64,000 bases of DNA from QHXW01 sp963752965 (GTDB lineage Bacteria > Acidobacteriota > Terriglobia > Bryobacterales > Bryobacteraceae), in assembly GCA_963752965.1 (NCBI GenBank), contig CAVWAJ010000006.1:76526-140525 (forward strand), in the 5' to 3' direction. Both the position numbers and the translations under genes were made by a program. The number at the start of each line of letters is the position of its first letter. Within the stretch, counting starts at the first letter, position 1. The notes under the pieces are model-generated. The model had not been told where the DNA came from. It saw nothing but the letters and a program-made list of their open reading frames with translations, and did no database searches. This document shows positions 1 through 8,685 of the stretch, piece after piece.

Positions 1-891
1 CTCCGCAAAAAGATATTCACTCGCTTTGGCATCCTACTCATCTTTGGACTTATCTATAACCAGGGCTGGATTAACGATTGGAAGTATCCCCACATGGGAA
101 GCGTCCTCGGGGTGATTGCCGTTGGGTATCTTTGCGGATCCCTGATTGCCCTTCATAGCCCGAAACTCCGATCGATACTTATTTGGCTCGCGGGAGTTCT
201 GGCTGTAAATGCCATGATCCAGTTTCTTGTTCCGGTTCCGGGATTTGGCCGCGGAGTGTTTACGCCCCAGGGTTCGGTGAACTACTATGTTGATCGATTG
301 TTCATGCCAGGTGGCTTCCCCTATTACATTACGCCCGATGGCACCCCCTATGCTCTCGGTCAAATCAGGCCGCCCAATGCCTTTCCCATGTATGGTGTGG
401 AAGGATTCGTGGACATGTTTTCCGTCAACATCATCGCTTTGCTGGGCGTCATTGCGGGACTCATTCTGAGGAATCAAAAGCTTTCTCAGCACCGGAAGGT
501 GGGCATTTTTCTGGTTACCGGGTTGGGCTGCCTCCTGTCGGCGCTCATCCTGAAGCGCTGGTATCCCATCATCAAGCTCCTCCAGACCGATACCTTTTAT
601 ATGTATGCCGGTGGATTCTGCTTCATCTTGTTGGCCCTTTTCTATCTGGTAGTCGATGTTTGGAAGATCCAGAAATGGGGTTTCTTCTTCAAGGTCATCG
701 GCATGAACGCGATCACGGTTTACATGGGGTATCAATTCATCGACGTGGGTCGCCCCGCAGCGGTTCTGGTAGGTGGCTTGGCTAAGTACATGGGTGCTTA
801 TGGTCCAGTACTCACCAGTGTGGTCGCGGCCGCATTAGTCTGGATCGTGCTTTATGCGCTATATCGAAAGAAGATTTTTCTGAGGATCTAG
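1..891 (+). CDS. DUF5009/HGSNAT-like membrane acyltransferase, 5' partial
   Basis: The reading frame is open from base 1, so the N-terminus lies outside the window; the visible ~296 residues hold about eight hydrophobic membrane segments. The stretch around 'MGSVLGVIAVGYLCGSLI' and the loops resemble the DUF5009 family (related to heparan-alpha-glucosaminide N-acetyltransferase and YeiB-like acyltransferases), inner-membrane proteins thought to move acetyl groups to sugars. The substrate is unknown. The stop codon TAG sits exactly at the IS630 insertion (TA at 889-890), and the protein end is unchanged by it. Family assignment is from sequence resemblance only. Confidence 0.75.
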   Translation, partial: LRKKIFTRFGILLIFGLIYNQGWINDWKYPHMGSVLGVIAVGYLCGSLIALHSPKLRSILIWLAGVLAVNAMIQFLVPVPGFGRGVFTPQGSVNYYVDRLFMPGGFPYYITPDGTPYALGQIRPPNAFPMYGVEGFVDMFSVNIIALLGVIAGLILRNQKLSQHRKVGIFLVTGLGCLLSALILKRWYPIIKLLQTDTFYMYAGGFCFILLALFYLVVDVWKIQKWGFFFKVIGMNAITVYMGYQFIDVGRPAAVLVGGLAKYMGAYGPVLTSVVAAALVWIVLYALYRKKIFLRI

Positions 892-2055
892 TGTAGTGCG
901 GCATGCAGATTAACGATTATGCAGCGCGTGGCGGGCGCGCTTGACCTTTTCCAGAATATCGGACGCTTTGGCGGTCCAGACAAACGGTTTGGGATGGTCG
1001 TTGTGCTGGTCAATGTAGTCGCCAATGGCCATGATCAGTTCCTCGACGTCGCGGAAGATGCCTCGCCGCAGCCGATTCTGAGTGAGGTCACGGAAGAAAC
1101 GCTCCACCATGTTCAGCCATGAACTGCTGGTGGGAGTGAAGTACACGTGGAAGCGCGGATGGCGGGCCAGCCACTTCTCAACCTTGGGATGTTTGTGCGT
1201 GGCATAGTTATCCGCGATCAGATGGATTTGCTTGCCTGCAGGGGTGACTTGGTCAATCACGCGCAGGAATTTCAGCCACTCCTGATGCCGGTGCCGGTCG
1301 TCGCACATGCTGATTACGGTGCCATCGAGCGTGCTCATGGCCGCAAACAGGGTTGCCGTTCCGTTGCGCTTGTAGTCGTGGGTCATCGTTCCGCAGCGTC
1401 CCTTCTTCAGCGGCAGGCCAGGTTGCGTGCGGTCCAGTGCTTGGATCTGGCTCTTCTCATCGGCGCAGAGGACGATGGCGTGTTCTGGCGGGTTGAGATA
1501 AAGCCCGATGATGGCGTCCAGTTTCTCGGCGAACTCGGGATCGTGGCTCACCTTGAAGGTCCGCGCCAAGTGCGGCTTCAGACCATGTTTCTGCCAGATC
1601 CGGCGCACGCTCTTTTCACTGACGCCTGCGGCCTCTGCCATGGTGCGCGTGCTCCAGTGGGTCGCGTTGTCGGGCTTCTCCTGCGTGGTTCTCCGGATCA
1701 CCTCTTGCACCTGGGCCGGTGTGATGGTTGGTGTTCTTCCCGGGCGCGGCGCATCTTTGTCCAGCGCCGCAAAACCACCGTCCAGAAACCGATTCCGCCA
1801 GCGCGCGGCCTTCTCCGGTGTGATCTTCAACTCCGCCGCGATCTGCTGATCTTGCAGCCCCGCTCCGGCCAACAAAACGATCCGCGCTCGTTCCACGCTC
1901 CGTGCCGGCGCGCTGCGAGCTCGGGCCCGAGATTCCAGGATCTCTTGCTGGTCAGAACTCAGAACCACGGGTCGCGCCACACGCATCGTCTTCGGTCCTC
2001 CTATTGTAAAGACGACGCGTATTCTATAATCGTTACTATTTATGCCGCACTACAC
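891..2055 (-). mobile_element. IS630-family insertion sequence, complete
   Basis: The ends are imperfect inverted repeats of about 30 bp, sharing 'gtgtagtgcggcat' and 'aacgattat' with a short divergent middle. They are flanked by TA at 889-890 and 2056-2057, the TA target duplication expected of IS630/Tc1-like elements. One transposase gene fills the 1165-bp element. Ends and duplication are read directly from the sequence, so the boundaries are firm. Confidence 0.93.
910..1986 (-). CDS. IS630 family transposase
   Basis: This 358-residue protein has an N-terminal helix-turn-helix (about residues 25-75, 'ARIVLLAGAGLQDQQIAAEL'), a second winged helix region (about 85-145) and a C-terminal DDE domain. 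Visible catalytic pieces are 'VLCADEKSQIQ', 'LIADNYATHK' and 'SSSWLNMVERFF', the D, D and E blocks of IS630 transposases. Length is typical and I see no frameshift, so the gene is probably functional. It fills the IS element at 891-2055. Confidence 0.93.
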   Translation of the reverse strand: MRVARPVVLSSDQQEILESRARARSAPARSVERARIVLLAGAGLQDQQIAAELKITPEKAARWRNRFLDGGFAALDKDAPRPGRTPTITPAQVQEVIRRTTQEKPDNATHWSTRTMAEAAGVSEKSVRRIWQKHGLKPHLARTFKVSHDPEFAEKLDAIIGLYLNPPEHAIVLCADEKSQIQALDRTQPGLPLKKGRCGTMTHDYKRNGTATLFAAMSTLDGTVISMCDDRHRHQEWLKFLRVIDQVTPAGKQIHLIADNYATHKHPKVEKWLARHPRFHVYFTPTSSSWLNMVERFFRDLTQNRLRRGIFRDVEELIMAIGDYIDQHNDHPKPFVWTAKASDILEKVKRARHALHNR

Positions 2056-2111
2056 TAGCCTTAGACTTCGCGTTCAGAACTCTGGCACTGTCCAAACGAG
2101 GAATGGCCACT

Positions 2112-2998
2112 GTGTGTAGCCAAAACCTCGTTTGATCCTGATGAAGGTTGAGCAACGGCGCACTGCGCTCCCTATGTTGCCCGGTACCGTGTAGCTCCCC
2201 AGGCCAAACCGCCCCAGATGGTGAAAAAACAGTAGGCAAGAATGGGCTGTGGTGACCAAAGCGCCACCGGCCTGCTTTTGCCCATGGGCTGCGCGGGCCG
2301 GTTAAGCGTCGCCGACGGCATTCCGGCGCCAGACCGCAAACAACAGCATTGAGTCGACAGAGGCGAGCGAGCTTTACGCAACTTCGCGCCAGCTATATCG
2401 ATGATGAAGGCCACCGAGACGGGAAGTGGAGATCACCGTCGCAGACGGAGAAGGTTTGCTTTCCACTGGACGTCGAATCGGCGTGTCTTTATCGAGGGAA
2501 TCGTGAATCCGGTCGTCGTGATAGTAGTTGACGTAATCACGAACGAGCCGCCGGAGATGCTGTTCGTTCAGCGCGATGACATGATCGAGAATCTCGCGGC
2601 GGCAGCTTCCGACCCAGCGTTCCGCAACCCCATTTTGCCAGGGTGCCTGCACACTCGTGCGTTTCGGCTTAAGACCCGTTGCCTTCAGGAAGGCAATCAC
2701 ATCGGCATCGAATTTCGAGTCGTGGTCGAAGATGGCATAACGGTACCGAACCGCGTCGGGAAATGCTTCACGCAGCTGTTGCACAACCCAATCAGCGGTT
2801 GGATGACGAGTAACGTTGAAATGCAGAATCCTGCGTCGGCCATGCTCGATTACGAAGGAGCAATACTGGAGCTGGAATGTCAAGGTGGGCACGGTGAAGA
2901 AGTCGAAGGCGACGATCACCTCGCGGTGATTCTTGAGGAAGGTCAGCCAGCGCTGGCCGGAATTACCATGACGACGAATGCGCCGCAGGTATCGAGGC
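2112..2998 (-). mobile_element. Truncated integrase-type IS, copy of the element at 44.75-46.14 kb
   Basis: The outer end near 2112 ('tgtagccaaaa') and the following ~250 bp match the 3' flank and end of the complete element at 44754-46142. The coding part (2374-2998) equals about the last 205 residues of that element's transposase, from the residues just before 'HREVIVAFD' to the C-terminal 'YSWRE' motif. The N-terminal half and the other terminal repeat are missing; the break lies just after the stop codon of the cytidine deaminase gene. It cannot move by itself. Confidence 0.85.
2374..2998 (-). pseudogene. C-terminal part of integrase-core (rve) transposase
   Basis: The fragment keeps much of the rve catalytic domain: 'VAFDFFTVPTLTF' (first Asp), 'FDHDSKFD' (second Asp) and 'VAERWVGSCRREILD' (Glu block). 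It differs from the intact copy at 44849-45889 by scattered substitutions only. No start codon belongs to it; the open frame continues into out-of-frame cytidine deaminase sequence. Confidence 0.85.
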
Positions 2999-3026
2999 GG
3001 GGCAATTGCAGACCAAGCCCGCCAAG

Positions 3027-3437
3027 CTATGGCTTCAACGGCAGCAATTCCAGCACACGAACTTTGTATGGGCGGGCGAGGGTTCCGACGATAACCCAAG
3101 TGTCGCGATTGAAGTCGCTGATGACCTCGCGACACCTTCCGCACGGTGCCATAATTTCGGGCGCATTTGGTCCGCCGCCGCCCAGAGCCACGATGGTCGC
3201 GATATCGCGGTGTCCACGCGCCACCGCATGACATATCGCCGCCACTTCCCCGCAGACGTCCGCAAAACCTACGTCCGCTTCGATATGGATTCCTGCAAAG
3301 ACCTCGCCGGACGCGGTGCGCAGGGCTGCGGCGACTTCATGGCGGCCCTCCAGGTACAGGCGTTTCCTCGCTTCTTGAGCGGCTTCGATCAGTTCTCGGT
3401 CGTTGGCATCCAGTTCCACAGTCGTCATCTCTCGCAT
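3027..3437 (-). CDS. Cytidine deaminase family protein
   Basis: This 136-residue cytosolic zinc deaminase of the CDA fold probably hydrolyses cytidine/deoxycytidine, or a related nucleoside such as the blasticidin-type substrates. The zinc and catalytic motifs are visible: 'VCGEVAA' (Cys ligand and catalytic Glu) and 'PCGRCREV' (two Cys ligands). Length is normal for the small tetrameric CDA class. The gene ends naturally just before the truncated IS. Two in-frame ATGs (3437 and 3428) are possible starts. There is no operon partner. Confidence 0.88.
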   Translation of the reverse strand: MREMTTVELDANDRELIEAAQEARKRLYLEGRHEVAAALRTASGEVFAGIHIEADVGFADVCGEVAAICHAVARGHRDIATIVALGGGGPNAPEIMAPCGRCREVISDFNRDTWVIVGTLARPYKVRVLELLPLKP

Positions 3438-3577
3438 TCCATATGCTGCCAGACGTCATCTAGGCCCAGCCATGCCCATGCCTCCGGCACCGATCGAGTC
3501 GAGTGCGGCTTTAAGAATACAGCCTCCTGATCGGGCATTCAAGCTACTCGTGCGTGGTCCGGGCAGCCCAAGGGTGA

Positions 3578-3808
3578 GAAACGGGACTCTATCCGGAAGA
3601 CGAGGCCGGGCGGGAACGCCGGCGCGCCCAAGTTCGCCGCGAACTCGCCGCACGTTACGCCGGGTACGCGGACAAGTATCGTGACGCCCTGGTCAAATTC
3701 TACGGCGACGAGCGCGGCCGGAAAGTTCGCTACGCGCAAGCTTTCGAGGTCTGCGAGTACGGCCGCCAACGGTCGCAGGATGAGCTGCGGCAGATGTTTC
3801 CGTTTTGA
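3578..3808 (+). pseudogene. Gene remnant, C-terminal part of unknown small protein
   Basis: An open frame without a start codon follows an in-frame stop at 3575. It encodes a charged, Arg/Glu-rich stretch ending 'GRQRSQDELRQMFPF'. The composition looks like a real protein tail, not random frame. I do not recognise the family. The region 3438-3577 before it holds nothing else I can support. Confidence 0.35.
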
Positions 3809-3924
3809 GTTAGCCGATCGGGTGTATACTCCTGTTGGCTGAGAAACGAAATCAAATCCGGCGGCGCAGCCCCCATGGGTTCGCCGCGCCGCCGGCAGTT
3901 GGTAATGTCAGTTCTCGATTCCCA

Positions 3925-4800
3925 ATGCTCTCCATCGGATTTCACACGGATGCGTTCAACTCCAGCTATTGGAGTTTCGATCAGTGCCTGGCCTGGGCGC
4001 AGCGCCAGGGCTTGCATTACATCGAGTGCGGCGCCATTGACGGCGTGAGCTGGATTCACGGGCTCGGCTACCAGCCGCACGTAGCGCTCTGGCAGGACCC
4101 GCTGCAACTGCGCCGCAAAATGGATAGTCTTGGGATCGCCTTCTCTCAAATCGATGCCGCATTCCCGCTCTCAATCCCCGAAGGCGCTACGCTGGGGGTC
4201 GAGTACATCCTCCACACGATTCGCTGGGCAAAACTGGCCGGCTGCCCGCGCGTGGATACCACCGATGATCGTTATGCGCCCAAGGGAATGACCGAACGCG
4301 AGACGCTCGACATGATGCGCGCCATTTATCGCCGGATCGTTCCCGTTGCTGAGGACTACCAGATCACGATCAATATCGAACCGCACGGCTATTTCACCAC
4401 CAAGCCCGAGTTCATGGCCGAGATGCTTGCCTTCGTAGACTCGCCCAACCTGCGCATGAACATGGATACCGGTAACACCTTCATCGCCGGACAGGACCCG
4501 GTCGCTTTCCTGCGCTCGTTCGTTCCTAAGGTGAGCCACGTCCATATCAAGGATGTTAGTGAGAGCCTGGCCGCTACCGTGCGCGGCGACCTGACCGGGA
4601 TCGCCGTAAGCCACTGCGCGCTGGGCGACGGCATCAACTCCCAGAATATCGTTCGTGCGGTCGAAATGCTGGCGGCCGCGGGTTACGACGGCGTGCTGAG
4701 TATCGAGTGTGAAGGCCAAGGCGGGCCCATGATTGAAAAAAGCCTCTCCTGGCTGCGAGGCGTCGTCGCTCAGGCGATGCGGCAGGCTGCTGAGGCATAG
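3925..4800 (+). CDS. Sugar phosphate isomerase/epimerase (xylose isomerase-like TIM barrel)
   Basis: The 291-residue cytosolic TIM-barrel protein belongs to the AP endonuclease 2/xylose isomerase-like family, which isomerises or epimerises keto sugars. Metal-binding and active-site blocks are visible: 'NIEPHGYF', 'NMDTGNTF', 'HVHIKDV' and 'SIECEGQGG'. I chose ATG 3925, where the first barrel strand 'MLSIGFHTDAF' begins; the frame stays open further upstream but without family-like sequence. The next gene starts 16 bp downstream, so it forms an operon with the ThuA-like and Gfo/Idh/MocA genes, suggesting catabolism of a keto- or deoxy-sugar. The substrate is unknown. Confidence 0.85.
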   Translation: MLSIGFHTDAFNSSYWSFDQCLAWAQRQGLHYIECGAIDGVSWIHGLGYQPHVALWQDPLQLRRKMDSLGIAFSQIDAAFPLSIPEGATLGVEYILHTIRWAKLAGCPRVDTTDDRYAPKGMTERETLDMMRAIYRRIVPVAEDYQITINIEPHGYFTTKPEFMAEMLAFVDSPNLRMNMDTGNTFIAGQDPVAFLRSFVPKVSHVHIKDVSESLAATVRGDLTGIAVSHCALGDGINSQNIVRAVEMLAAAGYDGVLSIECEGQGGPMIEKSLSWLRGVVAQAMRQAAEA

Positions 4801-4816
4801 ACCGAAAGGCAAGTTC

Positions 4817-6289
4817 ATGCGACTGGTGATAATCGCGGTCCTGATGATCCCGGTGCTCCACGCCCAGCAAACTGTGGCTCGCGTGAAGACACTGATCCTG
4901 ACCGGAGAAAGCGACGCTCAGTACCACGACTGGCGGGTGTCTACGCCATTTCTGCGAAGTCTTCTGGAACGTACGGGCCGCTTCGATGTGAAGGTCGAGG
5001 AGCAGCCGTCCGGCGTGACCGCGAACACTCTGCGGCCCTTCGATCTGCTGGTGCTTAACTACATGGGCACACGCTGGGGCGCGGAAACCGAGCAGGCCGT
5101 GGAGGAATTCGTCCGCAGCGGCAAAGGGCTCCTTTCGTTTCACGGAGTCACCTACGGACCGCTGTGCGGCATGAAGTACGACGATGCGGCGCAGCGCTGG
5201 AACCCCGGACCTGACGCCGGCTGGCCCGCTTATGCCTCTCTGATCGGTGCGCGCTGGAAGCCGTCGAACATCGGGCATGGCAAGCGGCACGTTTTCGTGG
5301 TGAAGTGGACGAATCGTGATCATCCAATCAGCCGGGGGCTCGCCCCGGAGTTTCTGGCGAACGACGAACTCTACCACCGGCTGGATTTGCTACCCGAGAC
5401 CAAAGTGCTGGCCACGGCGTTCAGCGATGCCGCGACCGGCGGCACGGGCAACGATGAGCCGATCATCTGGACGACGGCGTTCGGCAAAGGCCGTTCGGTC
5501 CACATCACACTGGGTCATGATCTTACTGCGATGTCGCAGCCCGGCTTTGTCGTGGCATTTGCGCGAGCGGCCGAGTGGGCCACGACCGGTCAGGTGACTT
5601 TACCCGCGTCCATTCCCCTGTTCGCCAGGAAAGAAAGTGCCGTCCGTGTGATGGCTGTTACCGGCGGCCATTCGTACCCGGTCTCTTTTTACACGCTGTT
5701 CGAGGGACAGGAGGACGTCGTTTGGTCGCACGCCACTTCGCCGCGTGAGGCGTTCACGCCTGACTTGATTAGCCGCTTCGACGTGATTGTACTGCACGAC
5801 ATGTGGGAGGACCTCGATCCCGCGGCACGCGATTCACTGCGCGCGTTTGTCGAGGCGGGCAAGGGCATCGTTGCCATTCATCACGCCATCGTCGACTACA
5901 CGGCTTGGCCCTGGTGGTGGCAGGAAGTGATTGGCGGAAAATTCTTCGTTAAGGAACAGCCCGGCCATCCGGCCTCCGCATATAAGGAGGACGTGGAGAT
6001 GGCCGTGACGCGGACCGAACTGGGTGCGTCGCACCCGGTCACGCGCGACGTTCCGCCTCTTGTCGTCGACGACGAAGCCTATCGGGGCATGTGGCATTCT
6101 TCTCAAATCCAGGTGCTCATGGAAACGGCATTTCCGTTGAACGACCGGCCGGTGGTTTACATCGGCCCGCATCCAAAGGCCCGCGTCGTCTACATCCAGT
6201 TGGGCCACAGCGATTCAACGATGCGGTATCCGGGCTACCGGAAACTCGTGCGCAACACCATCCTATGGAGCGCACGCCGGCTGAATTGA
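4817..6289 (+). CDS. Secreted protein with two ThuA (trehalose utilization) domains
   Basis: The 490-residue protein starts at ATG 4817 with a short signal peptide ending near 'VLHAQQ', then two ThuA-like (class I glutamine amidotransferase-like) domains, about residues 25-265 and 275-488. Both carry the repeated pattern of an open beta strand, a 'D..VL' strand and a 'GKG(L/I)..HH/FHG' turn. The 'YHDW' and 'GHDLTAMSQPGF' blocks are typical. ThuA proteins are linked to disaccharide oxidation products with Gfo/Idh/MocA partners, which is the next gene here (stop and ATG can overlap at 6287-6291). Export suggests a periplasmic role. Confidence 0.85.
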   Translation: MRLVIIAVLMIPVLHAQQTVARVKTLILTGESDAQYHDWRVSTPFLRSLLERTGRFDVKVEEQPSGVTANTLRPFDLLVLNYMGTRWGAETEQAVEEFVRSGKGLLSFHGVTYGPLCGMKYDDAAQRWNPGPDAGWPAYASLIGARWKPSNIGHGKRHVFVVKWTNRDHPISRGLAPEFLANDELYHRLDLLPETKVLATAFSDAATGGTGNDEPIIWTTAFGKGRSVHITLGHDLTAMSQPGFVVAFARAAEWATTGQVTLPASIPLFARKESAVRVMAVTGGHSYPVSFYTLFEGQEDVVWSHATSPREAFTPDLISRFDVIVLHDMWEDLDPAARDSLRAFVEAGKGIVAIHHAIVDYTAWPWWWQEVIGGKFFVKEQPGHPASAYKEDVEMAVTRTELGASHPVTRDVPPLVVDDEAYRGMWHSSQIQVLMETAFPLNDRPVVYIGPHPKARVVYIQLGHSDSTMRYPGYRKLVRNTILWSARRLN

Positions 6290-6318
6290 TGTCGAGCGAT
6301 GACGAGACGACAGAAGCT

Positions 6319-7626
6319 ATGAAACCGAACCAGAGTCATGAGGCGGCGTCACGCCGCGATTTTTTGAAGGCCGCTGCACCGGCAGCGATGCTCGGCGGCC
6401 TGGCTCTTCCCAATGTTCACGCCGCCGGCAGCGACGTCATTCGCGTCGGTGTGATCGGCTGCGGCGGCCGCGGTGAAGCTGCCGCGCAGAACGCCATGAA
6501 CGCCGGCAAGGACGTGCGCATCGCAGCCATGGGAGACATCCTGCTCGATCGCATCCAGGAGAAGCGCACCGCGCTGAAGCTGAAGTATCCCGATCAGGTG
6601 GCCGTTCCTGACGACCATTGCTTCACCGGCTTCGACGCTTACAAACGCGTGATCGAGGCATCCGATGTGGTCATCATTGCCAACGCAGCGAAATTCCACG
6701 CGCTGCACGCGCGCACAGCGATCGAGGCCGGAAAACACGTCTTCGTCGAAAAGCCGCACGCCATTGACCCGGTCGGAATCAAAACGCTTCGCGCCGCCTG
6801 CGAGCTGGCGAAAGCAAAAAGGTTATCCATTGTTTCGGGGTTGCAGAGCCGCTATCACCCCGGCTACATCGATGTGATGAACCGCGTCCACGACGGCGCC
6901 ATCGGCGACATCGTCGCGATTCAGGAGACCTGGCTGCGCGAACCCTATGTGCTGTACCCTCGACGCCCGGGCATGAAGGAAGTGGAATACCAGGCCAGCA
7001 ACCAATACCATTTCCACTGGCTCTCTGGCGACGACGTTCCCCAGACCTTGATTCACAATCTCGACCGCTCGAGTTGGGCGCTGCACAACGCGGCGCCGGT
7101 CCGCTCCTACGGCATGGGTGGGCGTTCGACCCTTCACGGCGAGATCTATGGCGATGTATTCGACCATCACTCGGTGGTTTACGATTTCCCGAACGGCGTT
7201 CGCGTTTACGCGCTGTGCCGCACCATCGACAACTGCTACAACGAGAACTCCAGTCTGATCCTGGGCACGAAAGGGCGCTGCGACCTGCTCCAGCTTCACA
7301 TCACTGGCGAGACCAACTGGAAGTCGCCGGCGGCGAAATCGAAGGACAGCGCCTATGACCTGGAGCATGTCGTGCTATTCAACGGCATCCGCACCGGCAG
7401 GCCGGTCAACAACGGTGACTACATGGTCCGCAGCACGCAAATCGGTTTAATCGGCCAATTCTCCTGCTACACCGGCAGGCAGGTCGCGTGGGAGGAATTC
7501 GATAAATCGCAGTTCTACTACCCGCCCCTGCCTGAGAACGTAACCCTAGATATGGAGCCACCGGTCAAGCCGGGCCCCGACGGGCTCTATCCGGTGTTCG
7601 TGCCCGGTGCTACGAAGCTGCTGTAG
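6319..7626 (+). CDS. Tat-exported Gfo/Idh/MocA family oxidoreductase
   Basis: An NAD(P)-dependent sugar oxidoreductase with a twin-arginine leader ('SRRDFLKAAAPAAMLGG'), so it folds in the cytosol with its cofactor and is exported. The Rossmann motif 'GVIGCGGRGEAAA' and the 'EKPHAID' active-site block (catalytic Lys) are clear. Start is either ATG 6319, which puts the twin Arg at residues 12-13, or ATG 6289, which overlaps the stop of the ThuA gene; I prefer 6319. It is last in the isomerase - ThuA - oxidoreductase operon and likely oxidises a sugar in the periplasm. The substrate cannot be told. Confidence 0.9.
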   Translation: MKPNQSHEAASRRDFLKAAAPAAMLGGLALPNVHAAGSDVIRVGVIGCGGRGEAAAQNAMNAGKDVRIAAMGDILLDRIQEKRTALKLKYPDQVAVPDDHCFTGFDAYKRVIEASDVVIIANAAKFHALHARTAIEAGKHVFVEKPHAIDPVGIKTLRAACELAKAKRLSIVSGLQSRYHPGYIDVMNRVHDGAIGDIVAIQETWLREPYVLYPRRPGMKEVEYQASNQYHFHWLSGDDVPQTLIHNLDRSSWALHNAAPVRSYGMGGRSTLHGEIYGDVFDHHSVVYDFPNGVRVYALCRTIDNCYNENSSLILGTKGRCDLLQLHITGETNWKSPAAKSKDSAYDLEHVVLFNGIRTGRPVNNGDYMVRSTQIGLIGQFSCYTGRQVAWEEFDKSQFYYPPLPENVTLDMEPPVKPGPDGLYPVFVPGATKLL

Positions 7627-7693
7627 CGCGATCGAATGCGTGGGCACTCGGCGAAAAAAGCACACCTACTGTCAAGCGTTGAACAGGCTGAAT

Positions 7694-8683
7694 CTAATGA
7701 GCGCAGGGACCTCGTTTCCTCGTCGCAAGCCTGACTGCGAATTCCAGAGCGCGAACCAGGCTCGTAGTTGACGCGACTCCTTTACCTGCTATGTCGAAGG
7801 CCGTGCCATGATCAACCGAAGTACGAATGATGGGCAAGCCCAGCGTGATGTTGACGCCCCCTTCGAAGTCAAGCAGTTTCAGCGGTATGTGGCCTTGGTC
7901 ATGGTACATACAGACGATGGCGTCGAACTTCTTCTTCTCTACGGCCAGGTAAAAAAGCGTGTCCGGCGGAAAGGGGCCTTCCACCGGCATGCCTTGGCTT
8001 TTGGCCCACTCAACAGCGGGCCGGATTTCGGTGATGTCCTCGTCTCCAAATAAACCGTTCTCACCGGCGTGTGGATTGAGGCCAGCAACCGCAATTCGTG
8101 GATTCTCCTTCAGTCGTTTCAGAGCCTCGACAGTCAGGCGGATGATCATGCAGATGCGCTCTTTCTTAGCCAGTTTGATGGCGCCAGCCAATGAAACATG
8201 CGTACTGACGTGGGTGACGATCAACTGCTCAGAGGCCAACATGATGGTCACGTCCTCCACGCCGCACTCTTTGCCGATCAATTCCGTGTGGCCCGTGAAA
8301 CTCGCATCGGTGAGCTGGGTGGCCTCCTTGTTCATCGGAAGCGTGACTACCGCCGCGATGTCTCCGGCGAGCGCCGCGCGCGTCGCTGCGATGACGTACT
8401 CGCGCCCTGCCTGGCCGGACTTGGCGCTGAGTTTTCCCGGTGTGACATCCGCGCGCCGCATGATGCCCTGATCCATTACGTTTAGGCACTCGGGATCATG
8501 GTCTCGCGGACCACCGCATTGGCGCAGCCGTAGGCGATAACCGAGTAGCTCATCGTAGTATTTGAGAACTGCCAGGTCACCATAGGCAAGGAAAGGATGG
8601 TTCAATTCCTTGTTAGCACAGGCTTTTAAAAGAATCTCCGGCCCAACGCCGCTGGAATCTCCCGTCGTGATGCCGTATAGCAT
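7694..8683 (-). CDS. pdxA2: PdxA2-type 4-phosphoerythronate/threonate dehydrogenase
   Basis: The 329-residue protein is of the PdxA family (4-hydroxythreonine-4-phosphate dehydrogenase). Metal-site blocks 'FTGHTE' and 'YHDQGHIPLK' and the opening 'GITTGDSSGVGPEI' are present. The start at 8683 lies 2 bp after the stop of the DUF1537 kinase gene. In published work such DUF1537-PdxA2 pairs degrade D-threonate, L-threonate or D-erythronate: the kinase makes the 4-phosphate and PdxA2 oxidises it and decarboxylates it towards dihydroxyacetone phosphate. A role in vitamin B6 synthesis is less likely given this neighbour. Several RHH-rich stretches are absent; the protein looks intact. Confidence 0.88.
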   Translation of the reverse strand: MLYGITTGDSSGVGPEILLKACANKELNHPFLAYGDLAVLKYYDELLGYRLRLRQCGGPRDHDPECLNVMDQGIMRRADVTPGKLSAKSGQAGREYVIAATRAALAGDIAAVVTLPMNKEATQLTDASFTGHTELIGKECGVEDVTIMLASEQLIVTHVSTHVSLAGAIKLAKKERICMIIRLTVEALKRLKENPRIAVAGLNPHAGENGLFGDEDITEIRPAVEWAKSQGMPVEGPFPPDTLFYLAVEKKKFDAIVCMYHDQGHIPLKLLDFEGGVNITLGLPIIRTSVDHGTAFDIAGKGVASTTSLVRALEFAVRLATRKRGPCAH

Positions 8684-8685
8684 GG

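Noticed and set aside
1147..2058. 303-codon plus-strand frame
   Set aside because: It is antisense to the IS630 transposase, and its protein has no family-like motif; the DDE reading on the minus strand is clear.
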